From the NCBI RefSeq assembly GCF_016808335.1, contig NC_053140.1:31302586-31366585 (forward strand): a DNA stretch of 64,000 nucleotides. Direction: 5' to 3'. Position numbers and translations under genes: made by a program. Origin of the DNA: Panicum virgatum. Lineage: Eukaryota > Streptophyta > Magnoliopsida > Poales > Poaceae. The notes beneath the pieces are model-generated. The model was not told the origin of the DNA and did not search any database. It saw only the letters and a program-made list of their open reading frames with translations. Shown here in pieces: positions 9,733 to 21,006 of the stretch. Each line of letters starts with the position of its first letter. Position 1 is the first letter of the stretch.

Positions 9733-12700
9733 TGTGGCAGAACCGCCCAAAGATATCCGACTTAAGTGCGCTAACCATTATCGCAAAGGCAATTAGGTTT
9801 ACTCGCACCTCCAATGGAAGACCACGGCAGTCCCTCGGGTAAAGTCCCGATAAAAACCACTAAACTTCTGAGATCGGCAAAGCAAACATAGCCCACATGA
9901 AGGCGGGACCAGAGATTACAACAATTCACAATTTCTTACATCACAAAGTCTTGACTGAAATTATTACATACCAAGTTTGAAATTTAAAACTTGTTTGAAT
10001 ACATACAGTTCAACTCGTAACATAGTTCAGAGTTTTCTTGTAGCGAAAAATAAAACGAGTTCAACTAAACGACGATACAGGATGTCCCGATGAAGCTCGT
10101 ACGAGACATCACTCGTTATTGCCATCATTGGTCGGGGTCGTATCCCATTCCACCTACCAACTAGGAGGAAGAGTGCACGGCCAAGTCAGACTAGCAATCA
10201 TGAACTCAAAAGTCTCACCTGAAACAAAGTAGAGCTATAAGCAAGGCTGAGTATACTAATACTCAGCAAGGCTTACCCGACTAGGATATAGTAAGTTCTC
10301 TAACTAGACATGTAAGGCTTTTGGCTTGAGGGGTTTGTTTTGCCGAAAAGCAACTAAGAGTCGATCCTTATTTCCAGATTTTAGCCTTCGAGTTCTACTT
10401 CAATTACCCGTTCTAAATTTGCATTTATCCAAATACACACATGGTGGAAACAATTATTTTTCATCATCCAACAATATTGATCATCATCATGTTCCACTTC
10501 TTACTCTATGTGGCAGAAGTATTAAGCAGTCTCAATAACCACGAGAAATAGATGATTCGAATCGGATTTCTTAACCTTGCAAGGGAAAACCTAAACGCAC
10601 ACACGTGATAACTCCTAGAGTTCACACGCACAACCTTTTTTCCTTTCTTTCCGGGTCGTGGAGCAGGGCCACCCGCCGATAGTACAAGAGCCCCACACCA
10701 CGGTACGGCACCGGGTCATGAACACTCATGCACCCACCATATGCACATGGGACCAAAGTTCGAGGGGTGGAAGGTATGTCCACTTGCCGGGCCAATCAGA
10801 TACTCGGCTTCCCGATTACCATATCATTGGTATGTGGTTAGTATGTTCAAATACTTAACCATCAACATGAACATCGCACCAAGCCCCGTCCGTCGACCTT
10901 ATGATTGCAGCATGTAGTAAACATTCAACTCTTATTTTCTCGCTAGTGATAGGCAATCACTTGACTTCTACCGGAGTCCTATAAGCATAGCATTTCTAAC
11001 GAACCTTGCAACTAGTACTTCAACCATGGGTAACTAGGATCATGCAACTAAGGTTTCAGTCAACTCCTATAAACTTAAATGCACAATACCACAGATATAT
11101 ATGAAAATAAAGTTGCATAAGTCGAAAATAGGGGATTATCCTCTGGGTCTTGCCTTCCTGAGCAAAGCTAACCTTGGGCTCTTCTGAACTTTGGTTCGGG
11201 TCTTCGGTGGCTTTAGTTTGATTCACTTGAGCTTCACGCTGATCACTCTCGGACTCGGGCACCAGCTCGTACGTTCCGTCAGCGAGAGTAGTCGGATCAA
11301 CATGGAATGCCTATGCATGAGTTGTTGTGATGGTAACAATTTATTCATTCCCTCCCTATATAGTTGTAGTCCAACAAAACTCAAGTTGAGTTGGAGATCA
11401 TTTTCTTTTCAACTTCTTGGGCAGTCATTTATAGAGTAGAAAACAACATTACTTAGTTCATAAAGTCAAGGTGGGGTTTTCATCATTTACCATAACATAC
11501 AAAAGTCATTTTTTTAACAAAAACTAGAGATAACATGTGCTGCTCATAAATATAGTTACACAGCATTTCTGGGGTTGAAATTTTTATGTAGGGTACTTCA
11601 TCAAGTGTAGGTCTTACTGTAAACATTTCAGAAATTTTGATGCAGCAGAAAAATTATGAAAAACAAAATACACAGCCACTGCTAGGATATGAATCTATTT
11701 ATACAGAACAAACCATGCGAGAAAAGGTGCTAAAACTTTTACTGAGTCTTCCTAATATTATGAGGCGTATACTGTTAATTTTTCAGATTTTATGGAGTAG
11801 TATACAGAGCATGAAAAATATGACAATGTATATCAGAAATAAAACAAACTTATTTCTACAGAGAGTTGTATTGAGTTTGAGTCTCAAATTTTTCTAGAAG
11901 ATTCATATACTCAACTAAAGCCTGTGGTAAATATATTGGATTTATCTATGCAGAGGAACTATTTTTGTTGATTTAATACACTTATCCAAGGAATAAATTA
12001 CTTGAGCTGGTTCCACTCAAGTAAAAAGTTCCAAACTTTTTCCACAACATTTAGGAAGCATTATAACACCACTGTAAAAGTTTCAGCTTCTAACTCAAAG
12101 CATAATGGTCATAAGAAATTAGATTCATTCGTCCATGGCATAAAGCAAGGTCTATTAAAAAGTATAGCTAGAGTTCTCCTATGGTCATGATACTTTTGCA
12201 CAGAGCCATACTATTTGCTAGTACACTACTATCCAAAAATCAGAACCAGCACATGCATATAACTTGAGATACAATAAAAACTACCTATTCATTGTATTTT
12301 AAATAGAGCAAAAAATATTGAGCAAATGACAAAGTACATGTAACAAAAGTTGTAGATCTAGTCACCAGGAACCCAGAACAGTTGAGTTTGTATTTTACCA
12401 AATTTTCTACGATTTGTTATCAATATTTGAAGTTCACTGTTTTGAAAAGAAAAAGAAAAAGAAACGAAACTTTGCACAGAGGCCACTGGAACGTTTGCAA
12501 TCGAAGCAATCAGGTCCTTCGCCGGACAGTAAGTAGGGGAGGCACGGTCTGGCCAGATTCTGGTGAGGGCGCGGCGAGGGAGGGGTGGAGAGGATTCCGG
12601 AGCTCACCACAGGCCGGTTTTATGACGGCGGCGAGGTTGGAGGAGGGCGGAAGATGGCGGGCGGCGGCGGCAGCTTGCTCCGGCGGTGGTCCGACGAGCT

Positions 12701-13832
12701 AGGGTGGCGGTGGTGGTGCTGGTGAGGACCAGGGAGAGGTGGGGAAGCGGGTGGAGCGCTCGGTCTGGGGATGAGGGGGCCGGAGGGGGGTGCTCCACGG
12801 TGAGCACCTCAGGGCGGAGGCAATGGCAGGGCGGAGGCGCAGGCGCGCGAGCAGAGCCGTGCTGGCCTTTTATAGCGGCAAAGGGGAGGGAGGAGGGTGT
12901 GGGCAAGGCCGATCGGGGCGCGTTGGTGGCCGGCAGCCTGCAGCGCAGCCGTTGGATGCCGGGGCGGCATGCAGCTCGCCGGCATGGTGTGCGCGCGGGG
13001 CTGAGGCCCGATTGGGCGCTGAGGATTTTGCGTGGGGGAGTGGAGCTTCGCGAGCGCGGTGAGTGGGCGAGCCTGCAGCGCCTGCCCGTGCTGTCGTGGC
13101 GTCGCCGGTGATTAGCTTGTCGCGGCGCGGTGCTTAGGCATCGCGCGGCGCGTGGCGTGCTGGTGCTCGAGTGGGCTGGCGGGGAGGGAAGCTCGGCGCG
13201 GCCGAGGCAAGCGTGGGTGGCGAGCGCGGGTGGCGATAGGGTGGCGAGGCGGTGGCACAAGCGCGGCCATGAGGCAAGCAGAACTCGCTGGCCACTTGGC
13301 CGGCGGCCTGGCTCATCGGCGCAGGAAACAGGGGAGGGGGTGAGAGAAAATAGAGAAAAGAAAGAAAAGAAAAAGGGTCAGGTTTGACTTTGATTTTTGT
13401 CCAAAAAAATTAAATTGTGCTCGAAAAACTTTAAATACAAAAGTTGTTCAAAATTTTATTCTCTACAACTTTCGTTTCAGGCAAAACTCCATTCAAGCTT
13501 TGGTTTGCAAGATAAATTCAAACTCACTTGAAATGATAAATGGTTCATTTGAAATTCAAATTTATTTTGATATTTTATGTGGCCACTTGAAAGACCATCA
13601 ACGTGAAAGTTGTTCAACACTTAAAACTCTACCACTTATGTTTTAGGCAAAAGTTCATTTGAGCTATGGTTCAAAAATTATTTTCAACGCATGTCTGGTA
13701 ATATTCGAATTTGGTCATCATTTAGTGTGACCCTAGTTAAATTTGCATTTTAATTTAGTTTTTTTTAATTAATGATGCATGATGCCAAGTTCAATTTCTC
13801 TTAATTAGCATTAAAACACCTGAGGTGTCACA
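9733..13832 (-). repeat. 4.1-kb solo LTR of the long repeat family (copy 2), TSD TTGAG
   Basis: The block runs from TGTGGCAGAACCGCC to ...CACCTGAGGTGTCACA and is flanked by a perfect TTGAG duplication (9728-9732 and 13833-13837). It is the most complete of three related copies. On the minus strand it starts TGTGACACC, has a TATA box (CTATAAAA at 12868-12875) about 960 bases in, then a GC-rich transcribed segment (13340-12500) and a long AT-richer tail. Frames of up to 218 codons in the GC-rich part show no domain and are probably fortuitous. No internal retroelement sequence is present. Confidence 0.8.
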
Positions 13833-13837
13833 TTGAG

Positions 13838-14757
13838 ATCTAGCGGTGGTAACGGGCTATGGCCCTAGTGGCCTCATCACAGCCCAACATGGTTTTTAAA
13901 TTTTTTAACTCAAAATTTTATAAGATTAGAGCCCAGCTCTATTGTGGTCCGGCCTTTAAATTTTTTAAACCAAAATCTAGGACCCTTTACCACTCCTAGA
14001 TCTAGCACTCGGTAAAGCTATTATTTCTCGAGTGTCGGATTATGAGCTCTCCGTAAAAGAATTTTTTTAAAGAAAAATCTAACCTATCTTGCTTTTCTAT
14101 AATTTGTTTTGGGAAAATTATTTGAATGCACTTTAGCAATGTCTTATTAAATTCACTCAATAATGTATATTTCAAACTTGTATGAATATTATTTATTATT
14201 TTATGTAGTTATATCTCAAATTCAATTATATTAATTAAACTTCTATAATTCCAGTTAAAAAATAAAAATTATCAAATGGATCCGAAAAATTTCCAAAATT
14301 TCACATGAGACAATCTATTTTATCTATTGCATATAAAAAAAAGTTTTGAAGTCAAACCCCAATGTGAGCATCATTTTGACTTTGAATCTTACGATTTATC
14401 TTCAAAGAAGCTTGGGATTGTAAGCAACCTACGTGCTAAATTATGTGAAACATTCTCAATTTTTTTACCATAGCCTCCACATATTATCATAAATTTCTTT
14501 CAGAGTCAATATCTCATGAGCTCTTAACTTCATGATTTTCAGAGTTCGTTTGCTTTTTTAGAGTTTTAAAACAATTTGACCACACATTCGTGGTCATATT
14601 TTGTGAACAATATGTTCAAAATTTCCTTTCATTTCCTGGATATGGTCTAACATTGGAGTCAATAACAAAAATATAATTTTTACATTCATTTTATTCCACT
14701 ATTCGAATCACTTGCAGTTTAAATTTGACTATCTCCATAAATTTCTTTCAATAAATT
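13838..14757. other. AT-rich spacer, no gene seen
   Basis: Apart from CACTA-like words near 14000-14040 ('AGCACTCGGTAAAGC'), this stretch is AT-rich with no open frame of note, no tandem repeat and no recognised family. Confidence 0.5.
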
Positions 14758-15279
14758 AAAGGAGAAAGTCTAAATTACTCCCCTCAACTATAGCCAAAGT
14801 CTGGATAACCCCCTAAACTATTGTTTGGCTCATTTTACCCCCAAACTATACCATTTGGTTCAAATTACCCCCTAATGTAATTTGCCCTTTTCATTTCTCC
14901 ATGCATAGCTAGAGTTTTAAGTTGAAATTGTACAACGTAATAGTAAACACCATAACACATGTTAGAAAAATAAATTATATTTTTTTATCCTTATTTTGAT
15001 AGGTCAGAATATTTAATAATAAATTAATCATTGGAGTTCAAAATTATATCGAAAATAATGGGGAAAAAATATAAATTTTTTTTCTAAATATGCATTGTGA
15101 TGTCCACTACTACCTTGCAAAACTTGAAATTAAAATTCAACTTGTGTATGGAGAAAAAATAAATTGTGTTCTGGGTAAAATAAACTAAATGACATAGTTT
15201 AGGGGGTAAATTGAACCAAATTATAGTTTAGGGGGTTATCCAGACTTCGGCTATAGTTAAGGGGAGTAAATTGAACCAA
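14758..15279. mobile_element. Foldback/MITE-like element with long inverted ends
   Basis: The left arm (about 14762-14885: 'AAATTACTCCCCTCAACTA', 'GTCTGGATAACCCCCTAAAC', 'TTCAAATTACCCCCTAA') is the inverted complement of the right arm (about 15172-15275: 'TAGTTTAGGGGGTAAATTGAACC', 'TTTAGGGGGTTATCCAGAC', 'GGCTATAGTTAAGGGGAGTAAATT'). About 280 AT-rich bases lie between. Repeated 'TAGTTTAGGGGGTAA' words within each arm add sub-repeats. The right end is interrupted by the solo LTR at 15285 and resumes at 15700. No transposase is encoded. Confidence 0.7.
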
Positions 15280-15284
15280 GTTAT

Positions 15285-15699
15285 TATCGGTGTTTACCGC
15301 CAAGCCTGCTCAGGGATACCCTTAGCAGTAGGGTTTGTAGGTAGGGATCAACGGCTCTGGAACTCGATGGTGCAAGGAACACAAAGATTTAGACAGATTC
15401 GGGCCGCGAGTTGCGTAATACCCTATGTCTTGTGTGGTGGTTTGTATTGCCTTAGGTGTAGATTGTTTGGAGGGGGTCCCTGCCCGCCCTTATATATCCG
15501 GGGGGACAGGGTTACATGGAAAGTCCTAGCCGAGTACAGTTGGAGTCCTACTACAACACAATCGCGTAGTTTCCTTTGTACTGCAGCTAGTTCTATGCCT
15601 ATTCGGGTAGTTACAAAAGATATAAGGTACATCCATGAGATATCCCTTGCTTTAGAACATTCTATGTCTATAAGCAGTCCCGCTGTCCCGGGTCTGACA
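15285..15699 (-). repeat. 415-bp solo LTR, TSD GTTAT, same family as 43924-44338
   Basis: It begins TATCGGTGTTTACCGCC (the first TG is mutated to TA) and ends GGGTCTGACA, flanked by GTTAT at 15280-15284 and 15700-15704. It is the same length as the LTR at 43924-44338 and differs from it at about seven positions by eye, mostly transitions. The minus-strand TATA motif lies in 'CCCTTATATATCC'. On its left the flank is the foldback element. On its right the flank equals the right flank of the other copy. Confidence 0.85.
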
Positions 15700-15704
15700 G
15701 TTAT

Positions 15705-16078
15705 AGTTTAGGGGTAATTTATTTATATTTGCCAAGTGCCAACCCAAGACACTTGGTAAACCCTATACTTTGCCGAGGGTCAGAAATATACACTCAACAA
15801 ATACTATACTTTGCCGAGTGTAAAAACTTACACTCGGCAAAGCCAAATGGCGATTAGATGTGCGTTAACTAACTTTACGCGCATGTTATTATTTTGTTGA
15901 GTGTATTTTTTTGCTGATTGTTTTTTTTTCTATTTGCAGAGTGTATTTTGTCATGCACTCGGCACCGAGTATCTTATTTTTGCCGAGTGTATTTTGGAAT
16001 ACACTCGGTAAATATATTGTTTGCCGAGTGCCTCCCACACACAGATCGTTGGCGAAGCTCCCTACCTGGCTGGCCAGC
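15705..16078. mobile_element. CACTA-type terminal fragment (duplicate of 44344-44718)
   Basis: It contains at least six copies, in both orientations, of the word TTTGCCGAGTGT or its variants ('ACTTTGCCGAGTGTAA', 'TTACACTCGGCAAAG', 'TTTTTGCCGAGTGTATTTTGG', 'AATACACTCGGTAAATA'). This is the subterminal repeat pattern of grass CACTA (En/Spm) elements. No transposase frame is present. Confidence 0.65.
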
Positions 16079-16471
16079 TGTCGGTGTTTAATCGCCAAGC
16101 CCACCGAGGGATGCCCCCGAGGTGGTAGGTTGTAGGCAGGGACACATCGAGATTAGAACGCGATGGTGTAAGGAACACAAAACTTTAAACAGGTTCGGGC
16201 CATCGGAGCATAATACTCTACGTCATGTGTGACGGTTTGTATTACCTTAGAGGATTGATTGTTTTGGAGGGGTCCCTGCCTACCTTTATATAGTTTGGGG
16301 AACTGGATTACATGGAAATCCTAGCAGAACATTAACAAAGTCCTTGTATGTCGACTAGCTTAGTCCTACTTCTGTTTGAGCAGTTACAAGAGGATAAGTA
16401 CATTCCATGTGTTATCCTTTACTCTAGAATATTCCACGCGCTTAAGCAGTCCCACTATTTCGGGTCTGACA
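16079..16471 (-). repeat. Diverged LTR of the 415-bp family (duplicate of 44719-45111)
   Basis: Its 393 bases from TGTCGGTGTTTAATCGCC to TTTCGGGTCTGACA align over their whole length with the LTR at 15285 but are clearly older. No matching 5-base duplication is seen (CCAGC left, GAGAG right), so the insertion history is unclear. Confidence 0.7.
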
Positions 16472-17163
16472 GAGAGTTACTGAGAAAGGAAAGCGATAAA
16501 TATAGTATATTTTTAAAAAAGAATAGACCGGCCGGGGAGGTAATACTATGGCGGCTGTAAGTTAGCGGGGTCCATATTTATTTATACATTTTATATGGGA
16601 ATGAAATTATGAAAAATATCAGTATTAGCTACTCCTACATTATGAGTTGTTTGACAAAAATACCACGAGAGAGAATCTCACGCACGACATTTTGGACATA
16701 ACAGTTTTACTTTCTTTGTTCTTTCTTGGGTAATAAGTGGGTGGCTTGCAATCCTAGAACTTGTATTTGCGTGCACGTGCAGCTTGCTGTCGTGATTTGA
16801 TACCAGTAAAGCAGATACGCATGCAATCTGCATCGGCCGTGCTGATCGAAGACCGCTGATACATGTCCTATTTTCAAAATAATGTCAACGCACCTTTAAG
16901 TACGTCTTAATTAGCAGCATTGAGAATTTGAAATAATAGCGCCCATAGAGAGTTACACAACTAAACACGAAGACTAGTTGCCTCGGAAAAAAAAAAGGGC
17001 AAACGCAAAGACTAGTAGCTGACTACCACCGCATTTATCTAGCTAGCTTCCACAAGGCTAATTGCCTTGGAGCCCAAGCACGCACAAGTCGTGACTCGAT
17101 CGGTCATCGTGAGGCCGTTTCTGTGTGTAAATATATATGGCGCGCGCGGCGTCGAGCGTACCC
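16472..17163 (+). promoter_or_regulatory. Second copy of the ABC-transporter 5' flank, including its TATA region
   Basis: This block is almost base-for-base the same as 45112-45808, the sequence directly upstream of the ABCB gene. It includes the TATA-like 'GTAAATATATATGG' (17127-17140). Homology stops at 'GCGTACC' (about 17162), just downstream of the predicted start-site region and before the coding start. The next bases are the LTR of the outer retroelement. It may therefore be a displaced promoter that would transcribe into retroelement DNA. The alternative is an assembly join of two alleles. Confidence 0.75.
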
Positions 17164-17166
17164 TGC

Positions 17167-17526
17167 GTAGGAACTCGACGGCTCTGGAATTCGATGTTGC
17201 AAAGAACACAAAGATTTAGACAGGTTCGGACCGCGAGTTGTGTAATACCCTACGTCCTGTGTGGTGGTTTGTATTGTCTTAGGTGTAGATTGTTTGGAGG
17301 GGTTCCCTGCCCGCCCTTATATATCCGGGGGGACAGGGTTACATGGAAAGTCCTAGCCGAGTACAATTGGAGTCCTACTACAACACAATCGGGTAGTTTC
17401 TATTGTACTGCAGCTAATTCTATGAGTATTCGAGTAGTTACAAAAGAGGTAAGGTACATCCATGAGCTATCCCTTACTCTAGAACATTCTATGTCTATAA
17501 GCAGTCCCACTGTCCCGGGTCTGACA
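17167..17526 (-). repeat. 3' LTR of the outer element, truncated
   Basis: It aligns with 43924-44338 from about LTR base 58 to the end (GGGTCTGACA). By eye there are about 15 differences over 355 bases. The outer ~57 bases and the expected GTTAT duplication are missing: the LTR is joined directly to the duplicated gene flank. It is followed by the polypurine-tract complement. Confidence 0.8.
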
Positions 17527-19236
17527 ATCCCCCGAGCTCTTCGTAGCCGAGTCCTGCAGGCGTCGAGTACTTGGCTGGGCGTCTCCGAGTACTTCAAGTA
17601 GTCAGAACATACATCTGGTTGCTTCTGGTCCTTCCTTCAAATACGTCGAGTAGTCCTTCAAGTACTTCCGTTTGCTTCGAGGCTGTGAGGTGCTCAAGCC
17701 CTGAAATCTTGATCATATATGGTGCGCAAAGTACTCACGCTCCATATGGAGTAGCCCCCGAGCCTTAGGTTGAATCGCAGAATCAGGTTGAGGGTCACTT
17801 CAGTCTATTTTCCAAAAAAATTGAAAAATAAATCTCTAATACCTATATCCAGCAGCCCCCGAGCCTTAAATCAAAATCTCTTTTGCTGCGAGTAGCCCCC
17901 GAGAGTAGATTTGGAATTAAGGATTTAAGTCGTGGCATCAGATTTTATCCTTCAGATTATTTGCAGGATTCATCAGATCTGGAATCCGAAAAGACCTCTT
18001 TTTCAGGTAAAATCCTAGAAAAATGATACAATTGGATCCACCACACTGATTGCACCCAAAATAAATTCAGGAATAAAACCCGGGATGTATGGCTCTTTAT
18101 TCAGTGCTCACATGAGACGTTACTGTTTGGAGAATCTGCATTATTGCAACTTTGACTGTGTCCGTGAATGCAGCCATAAATGCGCCCGTGAAACTAGCAC
18201 TGTTGATTCACGGGTTCTCCTTCAGCAAGCCTCCTTGTGGCTTATAAATGGCAGGGGAGAGGCTTTTGCCAGAAGCACCAAAGTGTAGCGACCATGGCTT
18301 TTTCTTGGTGTTCTTGTTCTCGCCCTCCTGAATTTTACGTAGTTCCTTCCAACAAAAGATGCTAGAAGAGAACTTGCGAGTGACAAGAGAAGTCTCTACT
18401 GCCTCCTCCTGCATCCCTAGAGCTCTCATCGGATCCATGCTGGACATCATGTCCTTACATCTTCCAATGAGGCAGATTTGGGGTAGTTGGGTTGGGTCTT
18501 GCTGTGTCACATTCTTGGGGTTGCCTATTTCTGGGTGCCCAAGAACTGACATCTCTGGCGGGGAAGCTTGATCTTGCCACAAAGTGTTCAGGGAGAAGGA
18601 GAAATTTCTCTACAAGATGCTACAAGAGGACTTGCGAGGTGATTACTGTAATCTGTCTCCATACTCTTGTAGCTTATCTCCCTGAATACAAGTATCTTTA
18701 TACCCAAAATAGGAATAACAAGTTTGTACTTTGTCACGGCCTCGGGCCGATCTAGCTGCAGCATGCTTCTCAGGAAGCCAAGAAGTGTGTGCACAGACCC
18801 GAGTCATTTGTAAAGTTATGTAAAAAGTACTCGAGTTGCAATATCGAGTAGTTGTACTGTGTCGAGTACTTATCCTTGTTTTGGAATGTAATCCCAGTAA
18901 AGAAAAAGAGTGTCAACTAGTCGACTAGGGATGTGAGTGTTTTCTTTTCCAAAATGTAATCTCAGAAAAAGGAATGTCTATTTTAAATCCTATTATTTCT
19001 GCGATTTGCAACGGACTGTTGGCCTGTTGGGTGTTTTTACCATGTTGCCACCGCCATTATAAAATGAAGCGGTAACTTAGGTTTTACCCTACCGGCCGCC
19101 ACTTGTTTTTACTGCTTTAGATCTGTCTTTCTGCTCTCGAGCTCCTAGATCCAAAGTTCTTGTTTCATTTTGCTCCCCACTTTCGCCCTAGTATTTCCGC
19201 CAGTGTATGCGCGTGAAGCAATCTGTAGATTTCCGG
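17527..19236. other. 3' untranslated region of the outer element / upstream region of its antisense gene
   Basis: It is rich in 'CGAGTA(G/C)TT' and 'AGCCCCCGAGCC' words typical of this element's untranslated parts. Two imperfect copies of 'AGATGCTA.AAGAG.ACTTGCGAG' (18357 and 18615) suggest a local duplication of about 260 bases. No convincing coding frame is seen. TATA-like sequences on the plus strand occur at about 18241 (CTTATAAATGG) and 19058. Confidence 0.5.
19058..19064 (+). promoter_or_regulatory. TATA box of the antisense gene in the outer element
   Basis: TATAAAA lies about 175 bases upstream of the proposed ATG at 19237. It is followed by a pyrimidine-rich leader (19120-19200), as in an ordinary plant gene. 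This is motif evidence only. Confidence 0.5.
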
Positions 19237-19346
19237 ATGGCCCCCAAGAAAGCGACCAAGAGGAAGGGTGTGGCTGTAGAGCCAACCCGTGATGAGGGTT
19301 GGAACACATGTAAGTGTTCTCAATCTGACTTAGATTCTCTGGTGTC

Positions 19347-21006
19347 TGAAAGCATCTAGGCCCCTAATTCGAGTTTTGGTAATTAATGACAACGGTTTGT
19401 GGATTAACGATTTCATTTGAGATAATGAGTATAGGTTGATCCACGGATGAAAGAGATTTGGTTGTGAACGTATGGAGTTTTGGAGATAATGAGCAAAGCT
19501 CGGGCACAAGGCAAAGGTATAAAATAGGGCTTTTGCATTTTACCGGTCACAAGGCGTTTAGTGGATGAAAAGTGACCGGATTTGTTGGATAGATAGTCGT
19601 ACTATCAAGAGGGGTCATGTACTCGTGCTTGACAGGTCCTTAGTGCCATTTTGCTCAAAATGTCTAGTTGCATGCATGAGGGCTAACGGCGTTTTGAAAA
19701 GATTTGAAAAGGACTAAGTTTGAGAGCTGACTGAGTAACGGCGGACAGTCCGCACCCAAGGGGCGGACAGTCCGCGCCAGTTCCAGAGAGCTTGCAGAGG
19801 CTCTGGTGGTCTGGCGGACAGTCCGGCCCAGGTGGGCAGATGGTCCACCACTATATTTCAAAAATGTACCAAAGAGGGTGTCTCTCTGGTGGGCTTCAAA
19901 GTTGAACGGCGGACAGTCCACCCATGGGGCGCGGACGGTCCGCCGGCTAATCTTAGATTTGTACTAGTGAGGTTGTTTCTCTGGTTTGGGCTAAAAAGTG
20001 AACTACGGACGGTCCGCCCTTGGGGCGCGGACAGTCCGCAGGCTAATTCGAATTTGTACCAGAGAGCTTGTTTGTCCCTGGTGAGTCAGATCTCTTAACT
20101 GCGGACGGTCCGCCCCTGTGTCGCGGACGGTCCGCCGGGGTTTAACGGCTAGTTCTGGCACGCATTAAATGCACTCTGACTCACTGGTTTATAATGGCGG
20201 ACGGTCCGGTTTTTGAAATGCGGACGGTCCGCGACTTCGCAGAAAAGAGTGTAACGGCTAGTTTTTGGAGGGATGTCTATATATACCCATTGCCCGGCCT
20301 TTGGGGTCTCTCTTGGCCATTTGGACTACATACTTGACTTCATAGAGCTAAGGCATCCCTCTCTCACACACACTTGGTTAGAGATTGCATTCTTGAGGGT
20401 GTGAGGGCTTCCTAGTGCATTGCATCAAGAGTTTGAGCTTTGTGGCACTAGGGAAACTTCAAGCAAGCGTCATCGACTTGTTACTCTTGGGAGTTGCCGC
20501 TCCCTAGACGGCTTGGAGAAGAGGATTTCGTGGAGCTCCTCCAAGGAGATTGTTGAGGAGCCCCGATTTCGGTTGTGAGAGGTCTTGTGCTCACCTCACC
20601 GGAGTGGTGAAGAGCAACTTTAGTGGAATCGAGGTGTGGAGCGGTTCCTTGATTCAAGCCGGCTCAAGATCAAGAGGTTCTTGATAGAGGAGCGGTTGAT
20701 TCTTGGAATCCACCTCAACGTGGATTAGGGGTGACCGACAAGTCATCGACACCACGGGGAAAATTCTTGTGTCAAGCTTGGTTACTTCTCTTGCTCACTT
20801 TAATTCTTGTTTTTACTTTGAGCAATTTAATTTACTAGAGCTTGATTTGTATCTTGTCACCCTAGGTTGCAAACCCATCAAGAGATAGTAATAGCATGAC
20901 ATAGGGCTTTCCTTTGTTACTAATTAATTTTCTCTAGTGTTGTTGGCCTTAGATTTTAAACCGCCTATTCACCCCCCCCCCTCTAGTTGGTGTTCTTGAT
21001 CCTACG
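19347..21006 (+). repeat. Solo LTR, copia-type, TSD GTGTC
   Basis: It begins TGAAAGCATCTAGGCCCCTAA and ends GTTCTTGATCCTACG (expected CA mutated to CG). A perfect GTGTC flanks it (19342-19346 and 21007-21011). Elements with this LTR start and end usually continue into a TTGGTATCAGAGC primer site, which supports a copia assignment; that site is absent here, so it is a solo LTR. TATA is TATATATA at 20278-20285. Removing it restores the reading phase of the interrupted antisense gene. Confidence 0.85.
19741..20233 (+). repeat. Array of twelve CGGAC(A/G)GTCCG palindromes in six pairs, in LTR U3
   Basis: Each pair has two near-palindromic copies of GCGGACRGTCCGC about 20 bases apart. Pairs recur every ~70-95 bases, linked by a conserved 'TTTGTACCAGAGAG...TCTCTGGT' spacer. 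Some copies have lost half of the palindrome (for example GATGGTCCACC at ~19838). The array ends about 45 bases before the TATA box, the position of upstream promoter elements. Confidence 0.85.

Noticed and set aside
12604..13260. 218-codon minus-strand frame in the GC-rich block
   Set aside because: It lies within a solo LTR, several frames are open at once, no domain is recognisable, and composition explains its length.
16079..16471. Target duplication for the diverged LTR
   Set aside because: Flanks CCAGC and GAGAG do not match, so it is not claimed as a clean solo LTR.
19741..20233. CRISPR-like or tRNA-like hairpin series
   Set aside because: The palindromes are in LTR U3, spacers are themselves repeated, and there are no associated genes.
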